Notes under the pieces: model-generated
The model's database searches: none
Seen by the model: the letters and a program-made list of their open reading frames with translations, nothing else
What the model was told of the DNA's origin: nothing
Shown here: one piece after another, positions 1 to 5,652 of the stretch
Layout: each line of letters opens with the position of its first letter
How positions within the stretch are numbered: the stretch's first letter is position 1
Translations under genes and position numbers: made by a program
From: a virus
Length of the DNA stretch: 21,881 nt
Virus record (IMG/VR): IMGVR_UViG_3300047443_000155
Coordinates: 1 to 21,881 of that record
Direction: 5' to 3' (one strand)

Positions 1-24
1 GCCTCGAATTCGATCACACCGTCA

Positions 25-89
25 ACGTGACACGCCATCCCATGCCACGCGAGATGTCGCATACGTGGCACGCCATAGCATGCTATGTC
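25..89 (+). promoter_or_regulatory. Operator-like palindrome and repeats before the first gene
   Basis: A perfect 14-bp palindrome, CATAGCATGCTATG, lies at 74-87. A 14-bp direct repeat (ACGTGACACGCCAT at 25-38, ACGTGGCACGCCAT at 63-76, one mismatch) runs into it. An extended -10-like TGCTATGTC (81-89) overlaps the palindrome about 12 bp before the ATG at 102. This arrangement suits a repressor covering a promoter, but no -35 is clear and the regulator cannot be identified. Confidence 0.4.
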
Positions 90-101
90 TAAGCTGCTGG
101 A

Positions 102-395
102 ATGCAGCCCCGCCCGCGCACGGCCGGGGGGAGACCGGCCGGTGAGCGGAGCGTCGACGTGGACGAGCGTAGAGAACCACCCCCTAAGCCCGTAACCCGG
201 CCGCCGGTCATAACCTCCGCCGCCGGAAACCTCTCCCCGCTCCAGCAGGCCTACAGCCGCTACGTCACCCACACCACGAACTGCGACGTCTGCCGGGACA
301 TCGACTGCAGCCCGTGCAAGGAGTCCGAGCGGCTGTGGAACGCCTACCGGGCGCAGGGGGATGAGGCGTACCGGCGGCTGTCCGAAGAGGCGTGA
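102..395 (+). CDS. Small CxxC-motif hypothetical protein
   Basis: A 97-residue protein of unknown function. The N-terminal half is Pro/Arg-rich and probably disordered. The C-terminal half (about residues 45-97) reads as a compact helical domain with CDVC and CSPC, a four-cysteine arrangement suited to one zinc ion. Small proteins of this kind (a Tyr-rich helix, two CxxC knuckles, then an E/R-rich helix) are common in Streptomyces chromosomes and phages; that is recalled knowledge. There is no good Shine-Dalgarno before the ATG. The -10-like element about 12 bp upstream suggests a very short leader or leaderless mRNA. It could be host DNA next to an attachment site or a phage accessory gene; the sequence does not decide. 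Confidence 0.6.
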   Translation: MQPRPRTAGGRPAGERSVDVDERREPPPKPVTRPPVITSAAGNLSPLQQAYSRYVTHTTNCDVCRDIDCSPCKESERLWNAYRAQGDEAYRRLSEEA

Positions 396-403
396 CGGGA
401 TCT

Positions 404-416
404 TGCCTGACAGGCA
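404..416. promoter_or_regulatory. 13-bp palindrome in the 396-599 gap
   Basis: TGCCTGACAGGCA is a perfect palindrome around a central A, nine bases after the stop of the preceding gene. An 8-bp direct repeat GCGCTGGC follows at 425-432 and 449-456. It may be an operator or a weak terminator stem. Nothing else in the 396-599 gap reads as a gene. Confidence 0.3.
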
Positions 417-599
417 CTAAACGGGCGCTGGCGTTGCCGTCAAGGTAAGCGCTGGCCATGGATTGACCTGCGGTTACGGAAACGTGCGGGGTGCACAAGA
501 TGCGCGCAGATATATGCAACCTTCACACTTCCCTTACGACCTGCCGTGCTGTTGACTCGGGCTCAAGTCGCAACGGAACAACTCCTTCCGGGCGTCCCC

Positions 600-851
600 C
601 TAGCCGTGGAAGAGGTCAGTGACGTGCACCCGCAGGGCGTGAGCAATGAGCAGCAGATCCGAATACTGCGGGTCCCGCACCGCGTTCTCGTAGCGCTGGA
701 TCGACCTCCGCTCCAAGCCGGCGAGGTGGGCGAGCTGCTCCTGCGATAACTCCGCCTGCCGTCGCAGATCGGCGATGCGGTGGCCGAGGGCTCTTCGGCG
801 GTCGAGGACCCAGTCGGGTCGGGGATTGCGGCGGGCTGGCACCCGGGACAC
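600..851 (-). CDS. XRE-family HTH transcriptional regulator
   Basis: An 83-residue DNA-binding protein. After about 20 basic residues, residues 25-80 form a complete XRE/Cro fold: RIADLRRQAELSQEQLAHLAG is helix 1 to the turn, the recognition helix lies around LERRSIQRYENAVRDP, and the closing helices end in VTDLF. The GTG start at 851 gives this reading, but it has no clear Shine-Dalgarno and the in-frame GTG at 842 is an alternative. The gene is just large enough for the HTH and has no sensor domain. It is transcribed in the same direction as the integrase but lies beyond the attachment-site-like repeats, so it may be host or phage. Confidence 0.75.
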   Translation of the reverse strand: MSRVPARRNPRPDWVLDRRRALGHRIADLRRQAELSQEQLAHLAGLERRSIQRYENAVRDPQYSDLLLIAHALRVHVTDLFHG

Positions 852-1020
852 GCTTCGGTGTTAGTGATCTTGTGTCAGTACCCAAATGGTCGCCAGCCGA
901 GAAAGATTGGTTTCCGTGCGACGGACCGTCAGCATCCCGCCGTAGAACAGGTGGGTGTCCGCCCTGGGCGGCCCTGCGACGCACTGGCATATGCCGAAGG
1001 GTTGCGGGTAGTGTCAGACG

Positions 1021-1036
1021 TCGAACGCATGTTCTA
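1021..1036. promoter_or_regulatory. LexA/SOS-box-like palindrome
   Basis: TCGAACGCATGTTCTA differs at one base from the actinobacterial LexA pattern TCGAAC-N4-GTTCGA. A -10-like TATACA (1035-1040) overlaps its right end on the plus strand, with GTGTCA (1011-1016) 18 bp before it as a weak -35. The site lies in the gap between the XRE gene and the integrase. The match is seen directly; LexA binding is inferred. Confidence 0.45.
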
Positions 1037-1048
1037 TACATGAATGCT

Positions 1049-1083
1049 TCGGCGCCGCGGAGACCTGAACGCCGCGGCGCCGA
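1049..1083. terminator. 12-bp GC hairpin
   Basis: TCGGCGCCGCGG (1049-1060) and CCGCGGCGCCGA (1072-1083) are exact reverse complements around an 11-nt loop. No T-tract follows on either strand, so it is either a U-less terminator or a stable 5' structure of a plus-strand transcript starting near 1047. Confidence 0.5.
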
Positions 1084-1210
1084 GTGGACCGCCGACTGGC
1101 CGTGTACCCCCGGCTGGGAGGTGGACCAGTACGGGTGCCGGGGAGTAGTTGCCGGGTACCCGTGCGAACGAGTGAGCCGTGGGCCGTTATCGGTGTACGG
1201 GACACTCGTT

Positions 1211-1279
1211 GAAAGAAAAAGCCGGGCCCGGCTCCCACCATCGCCCCGAAGGGCGCTCCCGGGGGGAGCCGGGCCCGGC
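1211..1279 (-). terminator. Strong intrinsic terminator downstream of int
   Basis: Arms GCCGGGCCCGGCTCCC (1221-1236) and GGGAGCCGGGCCCGGC (1264-1279) pair perfectly over 16 bp and enclose a small hairpin (CGCCC/GGGCG, 1242-1255). Read on the minus strand the stem is followed by TTTTTCTTTC, the classic intrinsic form, so it would end leftward transcription from int. A 10-bp palindrome GCTTTAAAGC (1280-1289) abuts the right arm. Confidence 0.75.
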
Positions 1280-1314
1280 GCTTTAAAGCACTCGTCCCGG
1301 GGACAGTCTGCCAC

Positions 1315-1333
1315 TGGGAAACAAGTGGGAAAC
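1315..1333. repeat. Paired TGGGAAAC repeat, candidate integrase arm site (outer)
   Basis: TGGGAAACAAGTGGGAAAC contains two TGGGAAAC octamers exactly 11 bp apart. The same pair with the same spacing recurs at 1544-1562. Paired short direct repeats flanking the end of a tyrosine integrase gene are typical arm-type sites of attP. Confidence 0.6.
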
Positions 1334-1345
1334 GAGCATGGCCAC

Positions 1346-1372
1346 ACGTGGCTTTACGTGGCAAGAGGTGGC
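1346..1372. repeat. Three helically phased (A/G)nGTGGC repeats
   Basis: ACGTGGC (1346-1352), ACGTGGC (1356-1362) and AGGTGGC (1366-1372) are spaced exactly 10 bp apart, so all lie on one face of the helix just inside the outer arm-like repeat. They may bind an accessory protein such as an excisionase. Confidence 0.35.
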
Positions 1373-1543
1373 CACCACTCAGGCAGGAAACCGCAGGTCA
1401 CCCCGCATGAGCCAATCATCGCCCCAGGCAGCCGAATCCCAGCACGGAAGCCTCAGTTGTTCTGCAGGAAAAATCTATGAAGAGGTATTGAGGGGACTGG
1501 CAGGGACTCTGACCTGCGGCGGAGCTTACGCACAACTGCCGGG

Positions 1544-1562
1544 TGGGAAACGAGTGGGAAAC
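1544..1562. repeat. Paired TGGGAAAC repeat, candidate integrase arm site (int-proximal)
   Basis: TGGGAAACGAGTGGGAAAC has the same two octamers with 11-bp spacing as 1315-1333, 229 bp away and 11 bp beyond the integrase stop codon. Confidence 0.6.
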
Positions 1563-1566
1563 CGGT

Positions 1567-1582
1567 CGGGTCTCAAGACCCG
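1567..1582 (-). terminator. Short inverted repeat at the integrase stop codon
   Basis: CGGGTCT and AGACCCG form a 7-bp stem whose two-base centre lies in the integrase stop codon (1573-1575). It has no T-tract. It could be a weak terminator or a protein site next to the int-proximal arm repeat. Confidence 0.3.
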
Positions 1583-2859
1583 TCCCAGGTCTCCTGGAGC
1601 CTCTCCCACCGCTCCTGCAACGTCTTCATGATGGCACGCTCCATGGGAACCGTCACGCTGCTGTAGACGGCCTCGACGCCAGGCAGCTCGTGCCCCATCC
1701 GAGACTCCACAGCGAAGCGGCTGTGCTCGAAGTCCTCGTCGAGCCAAGCCTTGTGGCCGTGCCGGATCAGGTACATGCGCTTGCCGGCGAAGTCGGGCAC
1801 GGCAGGGATCGCCGGCCGCGGGTTCCTGCTCCCCGGCGCCTTCTTCCGCTCATCGGCGCCCTTGGAGATGTGGGGCCAGTAGTCGACGGAGAACGCAGCC
1901 GACCCCAGACAGCCACCCGCGATCGCCGGGAACACCCACTTGTTGTCATGCGAGGCGAGCAGCTTCTCCAGCATGTCCGCAAGGAACTGGGGGACCACCA
2001 GCGTGCGGTACGAGTAGTACTTGGGCGGCACCTCCGCCAGAGTGCCCTTCTCCTGCTGCACCTGCTGCTGAACGCGGATCGCCGGCAAGAGGCCCTCACC
2101 CTTGCCGTAGCGGAGCGCGTCTTCTTCGTACCGCTCCTTCTCATCCTCGTCCGGGCGCGGGTCGCTGGCAGGCCAGTTGGGGTAGCAGTACTCGCGGCGC
2201 AGTCCGAACAGCTCGCCGGGACGCATCCCGGTCATCGCCATCGTCCAGATCATGACGTAGCCGGGGTAGCCGAAGACCACTTCCGCGTTGCGCGCCAGTT
2301 GATCGACGGCGGCGATGTCCATGTCGCGCTTGCGTTCGCGCGTGGTGCGCTTCACGTAGCGGCCACGCTGCCGCTTGCGTTCGACAGGGGAAGTCTTGAT
2401 GAGCCGCGGCACCGCATCATCGAGGATCATGCCCAGCACCGTCATGACGTTGCGAGAACTGCCCGCCGCCGGCAGCTTCTTCTGGATGTGCTTCCGGAAG
2501 GCGCGGTAGGCGATCACGTCGATCTCTCCGACTGTCTTGCCTTTGAAGTACGGCCGGATGTGCTGGTTGATGATGGCCTTGTAGCTCTTGTACGTCGTGT
2601 AGGCGTGGTCCGTGGCGGCGAACCAGTCGTCGATCCAGTCGGTCATGAGCGTGGAGCTGTCGCGGTTTGAAATACCGGTTCCGCGCCGGATCTCCGACAT
2701 CTTCTCAAGGCCGTACTCGTAGGCCTCGTCCTCGTCGGTGAAGCCACCCTCGGACTCAAACCGCTTGCGACCGCTGGGGTGATAGTCGCCGCTCCACCAC
2801 TTCACGCGGCAGGTGCCGCCTCGCCACTCCGTGTAGACGTCCTGCGCGCGTCTGGCCAT
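1573..2859 (-). CDS. int: Tyrosine recombinase, phage integrase
   Basis: A 428-residue site-specific recombinase that would integrate the element by attP x attB crossover. The N-terminal 65 residues read as an arm-binding domain. Residues 70-160 form a SAM-like core-binding domain and residues 180-428 the catalytic domain. Visible catalytic residues are Arg213 in GMRPGEL, a possible Lys280, Arg366 in YLIRHGH, His390 in RMGH and nucleophile Tyr399 in VEAVYSSVT. The usual first His of the HxxR box is Tyr363, a substitution that seems tolerated in this subfamily. The ATG start at 2859 follows an excellent AAGGAGG four bases away. The gene lies 78 bp after a small CxxC gene, probably as one leftward operon, and paired direct repeats sit just beyond its stop. 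Confidence 0.95.
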   Translation of the reverse strand: MARRAQDVYTEWRGGTCRVKWWSGDYHPSGRKRFESEGGFTDEDEAYEYGLEKMSEIRRGTGISNRDSSTLMTDWIDDWFAATDHAYTTYKSYKAIINQHIRPYFKGKTVGEIDVIAYRAFRKHIQKKLPAAGSSRNVMTVLGMILDDAVPRLIKTSPVERKRQRGRYVKRTTRERKRDMDIAAVDQLARNAEVVFGYPGYVMIWTMAMTGMRPGELFGLRREYCYPNWPASDPRPDEDEKERYEEDALRYGKGEGLLPAIRVQQQVQQEKGTLAEVPPKYYSYRTLVVPQFLADMLEKLLASHDNKWVFPAIAGGCLGSAAFSVDYWPHISKGADERKKAPGSRNPRPAIPAVPDFAGKRMYLIRHGHKAWLDEDFEHSRFAVESRMGHELPGVEAVYSSVTVPMERAIMKTLQERWERLQETWDGS

Positions 2860-2937
2860 GTCGCCTCCTTCACTGCCGGTGGCGCGGAGGCTCGGCGTGT
2901 ACCCCTACTACCGCCTCGCCTCCGCGTCGCCATGATC

Positions 2938-3141
2938 TCAGCCCGCCTGCCCCAAAGGACAGCGCGGGCAGTGACCACATTCGCCACCGAGGTCCCTTAC
3001 CAACTCCCGCATCGAGGCCCGGGCTTGCGGCCTCTCCCGGATCTGGACCGGCACGACACAAATGATCCCGTCATCGGTGCGGACCGCCGTTCCATCGAAC
3101 CGTGGCCCGTAGTCGACTATGAGCGCGTCGCTTTGCTGCAT
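2938..3141 (-). CDS. Small CxxC hypothetical protein upstream of int
   Basis: A 67-residue protein of unknown function. Residues 1-35 read as a beta-rich segment (ALIVDYG, FDGTAV, GIICVVPVQI). The C terminus carries CGHCPRCPLG, so a zinc knuckle or redox-type CxxCxxC cluster is possible. The ATG at 3141 is supported by a GGGGGAG Shine-Dalgarno two bases before it. The gene reads leftward ahead of int and probably shares its promoter. Small proteins before int are sometimes directionality factors, but there is no HTH here, so I do not propose that. Confidence 0.6.
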   Translation of the reverse strand: MQQSDALIVDYGPRFDGTAVRTDDGIICVVPVQIRERPQARASMRELVRDLGGECGHCPRCPLGQAG

Positions 3142-3212
3142 GGCTCCCCCTTAAGTCGCCTGTAGGGAAGCCCCGAAGGACGTGAAACGACTCTGCCACA
3201 TTTGAGCCCTGT

Positions 3213-3232
3213 TGGGACTGACTGGGACTGAA
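3213..3232. repeat. 10-bp direct repeat TGGGACTGAM upstream of the leftward operon
   Basis: TGGGACTGAC (3213-3222) and TGGGACTGAA (3223-3232) are adjacent and helically phased. They lie between the putative leftward promoter and the CxxC-int operon, where a regulator could bind. Confidence 0.35.
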
Positions 3233-3246
3233 GTGATACGAGGAGT

Positions 3247-3274
3247 GACGTAACAGCAAAAGGTTGTACGTCAA
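3247..3274 (-). promoter_or_regulatory. Candidate leftward promoter for the CxxC-int operon
   Basis: On the minus strand TTGACG (3274-3269) and TACGTC (3252-3247) lie 16 bp apart. The two boxes overlap an inverted repeat, GACGTA (3247-3252) and TACGTC (3267-3272), so a dimeric repressor could cover both. It is placed just downstream of the repressor-like gene. Confidence 0.35.
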
Positions 3275-3289
3275 ATGGGTGAACTTCGG

Positions 3290-3724
3290 CTAGATGAGAC
3301 CCTGTTCGCGCAGGTCGCGTACTACCTGCTCGCTCATCTCCCGGATCTCCTCCACCGAAGTCCCCTTCGCCGTGGCGATCAGCGCCAGCTGCACCGTTTT
3401 CAGAGCCTCCCTGTCCAGCACCTCACGAGGCAGCGGCGACTTCTGGACATCCGGAGCGCCATCTTCCTTCATGTCGCTCACAGGGATGGGTTCACCGCCC
3501 TCGGCCACCTTGAGGCAACTGCCCGGCGCCCATTGCAGCAAGCCGTCGATCTTCACGTAGTTGGTCTCCCGGATGGGGAGGGCCTTCTCGACTCGCTGCC
3601 ACGTGCCCTTGGAGACGCCGGCCTTCTTGGCGTTGGCGTCGTTCAGGGCGATGCCGAGGTCGGCGCGGCGGCGTCGGGCTGCCCGCGCCAGCCTCTCGAG
3701 GTCGTGATCGGTAGGGGATGGCAT
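3290..3724 (-). CDS. Putative phage repressor, HTH protein
   Basis: A 144-residue protein read leftward, divergent from the Cro-like gene at 3901, so its position is that of an immunity repressor. Residues 8-48 resemble a divergent HTH: a basic helix LERLARAARRRRADLG, then NDANAKKAGVSKGTWQRVEK, where AGVSKGTWQRVE fits the turn and recognition helix. Residues 50-75 continue as the end of the fold. The C-terminal 50 residues are helical (EVLDREALKTVQLALIATA) and could mediate dimerisation; no peptidase Ser/Lys dyad is apparent. I chose the ATG at 3724 because the 41-residue extension to 3847 would run through the operator-like repeats. No clear Shine-Dalgarno precedes it, so a leaderless mRNA is possible. 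Confidence 0.7.
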   Translation of the reverse strand: MPSPTDHDLERLARAARRRRADLGIALNDANAKKAGVSKGTWQRVEKALPIRETNYVKIDGLLQWAPGSCLKVAEGGEPIPVSDMKEDGAPDVQKSPLPREVLDREALKTVQLALIATAKGTSVEEIREMSEQVVRDLREQGLI

Positions 3725-3726
3725 GG

Positions 3727-3887
3727 GGTCATCTTGGCAGGACTGGCGGGGACCAGCCAGGACTAGGGGCGACTTAGGCCCAAAAGAGACCCTGCGTTTG
3801 CCCAGCTCACAGGCTATCTGAGGCCTACAGGTGACAACTAGTGGCAACTCAAGGCCATCTATGGCTAGACGTCAGGGTCATCTAGGG
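3727..3887. promoter_or_regulatory. Divergent control region with four GGYYATCT operator-like repeats
   Basis: Four related 12-mers lie between the repressor and Cro-like starts: GGTCATCTTGGC (3727-3738), GGCTATCTGAGG (3812-3823), GGCCATCTATGG (3853-3864) and GGTCATCTAGGG (3876-3887). The third lies in a palindrome GCCAT-CT-ATGGC (3854-3865). A 10-bp direct repeat GTGACAACTA/GTGGCAACTC abuts at 3831-3850. The first repeat sits right at the repressor start and the last 13 bp before the Cro-like ATG, as expected for operators of an immunity switch. Confidence 0.55.
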
Positions 3888-3900
3888 GTAACTTCTACGC

Positions 3901-4146
3901 ATGGCACAAACCCCAACCACTTTCGAAGTGGACGGGACGGCTATCTGCACCAAGCGCATGCAAGCGGGGATGGAAGTCCAGCAGCTCGCCGACCTCGTCG
4001 GCATCACCGCGAACTACCTCCGAAAGCTGGAGCGCGGAGCCCGCACCCGCATGAGACCTGGCCACTACCAGGCCCTCAGAGCCGCCCTGGACGCACACCA
4101 GACCGAACTCCTCGCCCCCCACCCGGACCCCCCTGAAAGGAAGTGA
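3901..4146 (+). CDS. XRE-family HTH protein, Cro-like
   Basis: An 81-residue DNA-binding protein. After a short N-terminal strand, residues 18-70 form an XRE HTH: KRMQAGMEVQQLADLVGITA, then NYLRKLERGARTRM as the recognition segment, then a helix AALDAHQTELL. It is the first gene of the rightward transcript, divergent from the repressor-like gene and one base before the excisionase-like gene. By position it would act as Cro or as an early activator. AGGGG at 3884-3888 lies 12 bases before the ATG, rather far for a Shine-Dalgarno. Confidence 0.8.
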   Translation: MAQTPTTFEVDGTAICTKRMQAGMEVQQLADLVGITANYLRKLERGARTRMRPGHYQALRAALDAHQTELLAPHPDPPERK

Positions 4147-4147
4147 A

Positions 4148-4420
4148 GTGAACACCACGCAGTCCCCCACGGCCCCCACCACGGTGGACATCGACGGCCC
4201 GCGTTACTACGACCTGCGCGAAGTCGCCTCGATCCTCAAGTGCAGCGTTCGCACCGTGCGACGCCTCCTCGCTGACGGCCGACTCGGCTACAGCCAGGAG
4301 AAGAAGGGCGGCGTCATCCGCGTCAGCGACGCCGACATCGCCGCCTACTACGAGGCCAGCCGCATCGGGCCGGTCGTAGCGCACCGCTCCCGCCGTAGGC
4401 CGGCCCGCGCCGCCGCCTAG
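4148..4420 (+). CDS. Excisionase-like helix-turn-helix protein
   Basis: A 90-residue protein with a MerR/excisionase-type winged helix at residues 15-72. YYDLREVASILKCSVRTVRR is the HTH, RLLADGRLGYSQEK the turn with a wing, and VIRVSDADIAAYYEA the closing helix, which matches the DNA-binding excisionase (HTH_17) pattern. Proteins of this kind bend attachment-site DNA and steer integrase toward excision, or act as transcriptional regulators. The GTG start is preceded by GGAAGTGAA. The gene begins one base after the Cro-like gene, so the two are co-transcribed. Its distance from int fits expression on induction. Confidence 0.75.
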   Translation: MNTTQSPTAPTTVDIDGPRYYDLREVASILKCSVRTVRRLLADGRLGYSQEKKGGVIRVSDADIAAYYEASRIGPVVAHRSRRRPARAAA

Positions 4421-4424
4421 TACG

Positions 4425-4475
4425 GCCGCGGCCCCAACCGCCGGTTCGCACACCGACAGCCGGGGCCACCGCGGC
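4425..4475. terminator. Imperfect GC hairpin after the excisionase-like gene
   Basis: GCCGCGGCCCC (4425-4435) pairs with GGGGCC-A-CCGCGGC (4462-4475), with small bulges. No T-tract follows. It may attenuate transcription between the regulatory genes and the early block. Confidence 0.45.
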
Positions 4476-4525
4476 TCACGCCGCGCGATCCACCTCTCAC
4501 CATCCCAACAGAGATGAGGCAGACC

Positions 4526-4771
4526 GTGCCTTCCACTATCCCACCCACCCCCGGCACCCCGACTCCCGGCGCCTCCCCGCTGGTTGAGCAGTTGCCGAGC
4601 AACCTCACCGAGATCCGGATCATGCCGGGGTTCGGTAACCGTCTGCAGCTCGTGTACTGCGGCACGGAGGGCATGCCGGAGCCGATGCAGGGCGCGGTCG
4701 CCTCGGTGACCGTGTACGGCGACGGCCGCATCTCCTACGAGCCCATCCCGCAGACGGAGGTGCTGTCATGA
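4526..4771 (+). CDS. Hypothetical early protein
   Basis: A protein of 81 residues from the GTG at 4526. The in-frame ATG at 4514 would add four residues, but GAGG at 4516-4519 is spaced six bases before the GTG, which favours the later start. The first 25 residues are Pro/Thr-rich and probably disordered. The rest is beta-rich (LTEIRIMPG, LQLVYCGTEG, VASVTVYGDGRISYEP). I do not recognise a family. It opens the small-gene early block and overlaps the next gene by ATGA. Confidence 0.6.
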   Translation: MPSTIPPTPGTPTPGASPLVEQLPSNLTEIRIMPGFGNRLQLVYCGTEGMPEPMQGAVASVTVYGDGRISYEPIPQTEVLS

Positions 4772-5652
4772 CCGACTACCCCGACCTCGACCCGTTCTGG
4801 GTCAAGCACCGCGCCGACTTCCTGGCCGCGAAGAGCACCAGCGCCGACCCGTCCGCGTGTGGCACCTGCCGCGATCGGGCCGAGGCTGGCGCGCCGGTGA
4901 AGCACGACGAGTGCCAGCAGAGGGCCACGCTCCTGCAGGCTCCCGATCACCCGTACTACGAGATCCTCGCGGGCTTCTCCCTGGAGGAGAACGAGAAGCT
5001 CCCGGCCCGCTTCCACATCCCCGTTTTCGACGACTGCGGCGTCCCCAACTCGTGGCTGTGCGCGGTCTGCCAGGAGGAGGGCGTCGTCACGGGCTGGCCG
5101 TGCGCCACCGCCGTCAAGTACGGCACGAAGGTCTTCACCCCGCTGTACGAGGCGGAGACGGCGCAGGAGAAGCAGGCGGCCGAGCTGGCCGCGTACCGGG
5201 CACTCGAACTCGGCGACCCGGACGGCCGCGTCTCAGCATCCTGCGGCAACCCCGAGCACCCCACCTGGCTCCGTGCGCCGGACGACAGGAGCGGCTGCCC
5301 CTGGTGCCGCATCGCCGAGCTGGAGACCGCCCTGGCGGCTACCGGCCGATCCCTGTCGTCCTTCATCTTCGACTCGGACGATCCCGGTGCTGACGCCCTG
5401 GGCGCCCAGTGGCTCTACCACCAGGCGGTGCCGCAGATGGACGACCCGTTCGCCCAACCGCGCGCCTTCCGCTCCAGCGTCTTCTCCGAGGCGGCGAAGG
5501 CCGTCGAGGAGATGGACGGCCACACACCGGACGAGCACAGCAAGCGCCCGCAGGCGTACCTCGACGGCTACTCGGACGGCTTGCAGGACGCCGCCGAAAG
5601 CCTGGAGAAGCTCGCCGACCAGGCGGCCGAGGGATCCGAGGTGCAGTCATGA
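4768..5652 (+). CDS. Cys-rich hypothetical protein
   Basis: A 294-residue protein of unknown function with several metal-ligand-like clusters: CGTCRDR near residue 32, CAVCQEEG near 97, a CGNPEH segment near 159 and CPWC near 178. After each cluster come acidic, helical linkers. The C-terminal 100 residues have no cysteine and end in a helical segment (AYLDGYSDGLQDAAESLEKL). It is probably a multi-zinc-knuckle early phage protein, cytosolic, with no signal or membrane segment. It is coupled by ATGA overlaps to the genes on both sides. Confidence 0.65.
   Translation: MTDYPDLDPFWVKHRADFLAAKSTSADPSACGTCRDRAEAGAPVKHDECQQRATLLQAPDHPYYEILAGFSLEENEKLPARFHIPVFDDCGVPNSWLCAVCQEEGVVTGWPCATAVKYGTKVFTPLYEAETAQEKQAAELAAYRALELGDPDGRVSASCGNPEHPTWLRAPDDRSGCPWCRIAELETALAATGRSLSSFIFDSDDPGADALGAQWLYHQAVPQMDDPFAQPRAFRSSVFSEAAKAVEEMDGHTPDEHSKRPQAYLDGYSDGLQDAAESLEKLADQAAEGSEVQS

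Larger units (their letters stand above)
1315..1572. other. Probable attachment-site region (attP or attL) next to int
   Basis: This gene-free stretch is bounded by the two paired TGGGAAAC repeats and ends at the integrase stop codon. The crossover core cannot be named because no second copy of the core and no tRNA 3' end is visible in the window. GGGACT is repeated 10 bp apart at 1493 and 1503. Confidence 0.5.

Noticed and set aside
1130-1210. Possible tRNA or structured RNA (imperfect stems near 1131-1163; AACGAGTG at 1167-1174 with CACTCGTT at 1203-1210)
   Set aside because: No cloverleaf, T-loop or CCA-like 3' end could be built; only short stems pair.
616-1480. Overlapping ORFs on both strands in the 852-1572 gap
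   Set aside because: They run through the perfect hairpins and the repeat region, have no RBS and no family-like text. An ATG at 1040 after a -10-like box would be leaderless but its product also crosses the terminator.
1543-2670. Long plus-strand ORF opposite int
   Set aside because: It is antisense to a clear integrase with a strong RBS; its text is Arg/Val/Leu-rich high-GC shadow without motifs.
3071-3274. 67-codon minus ORF overlapping the promoter region of the CxxC gene
   Set aside because: It overlaps the better supported 2938-3141 gene in another frame and has no Shine-Dalgarno.
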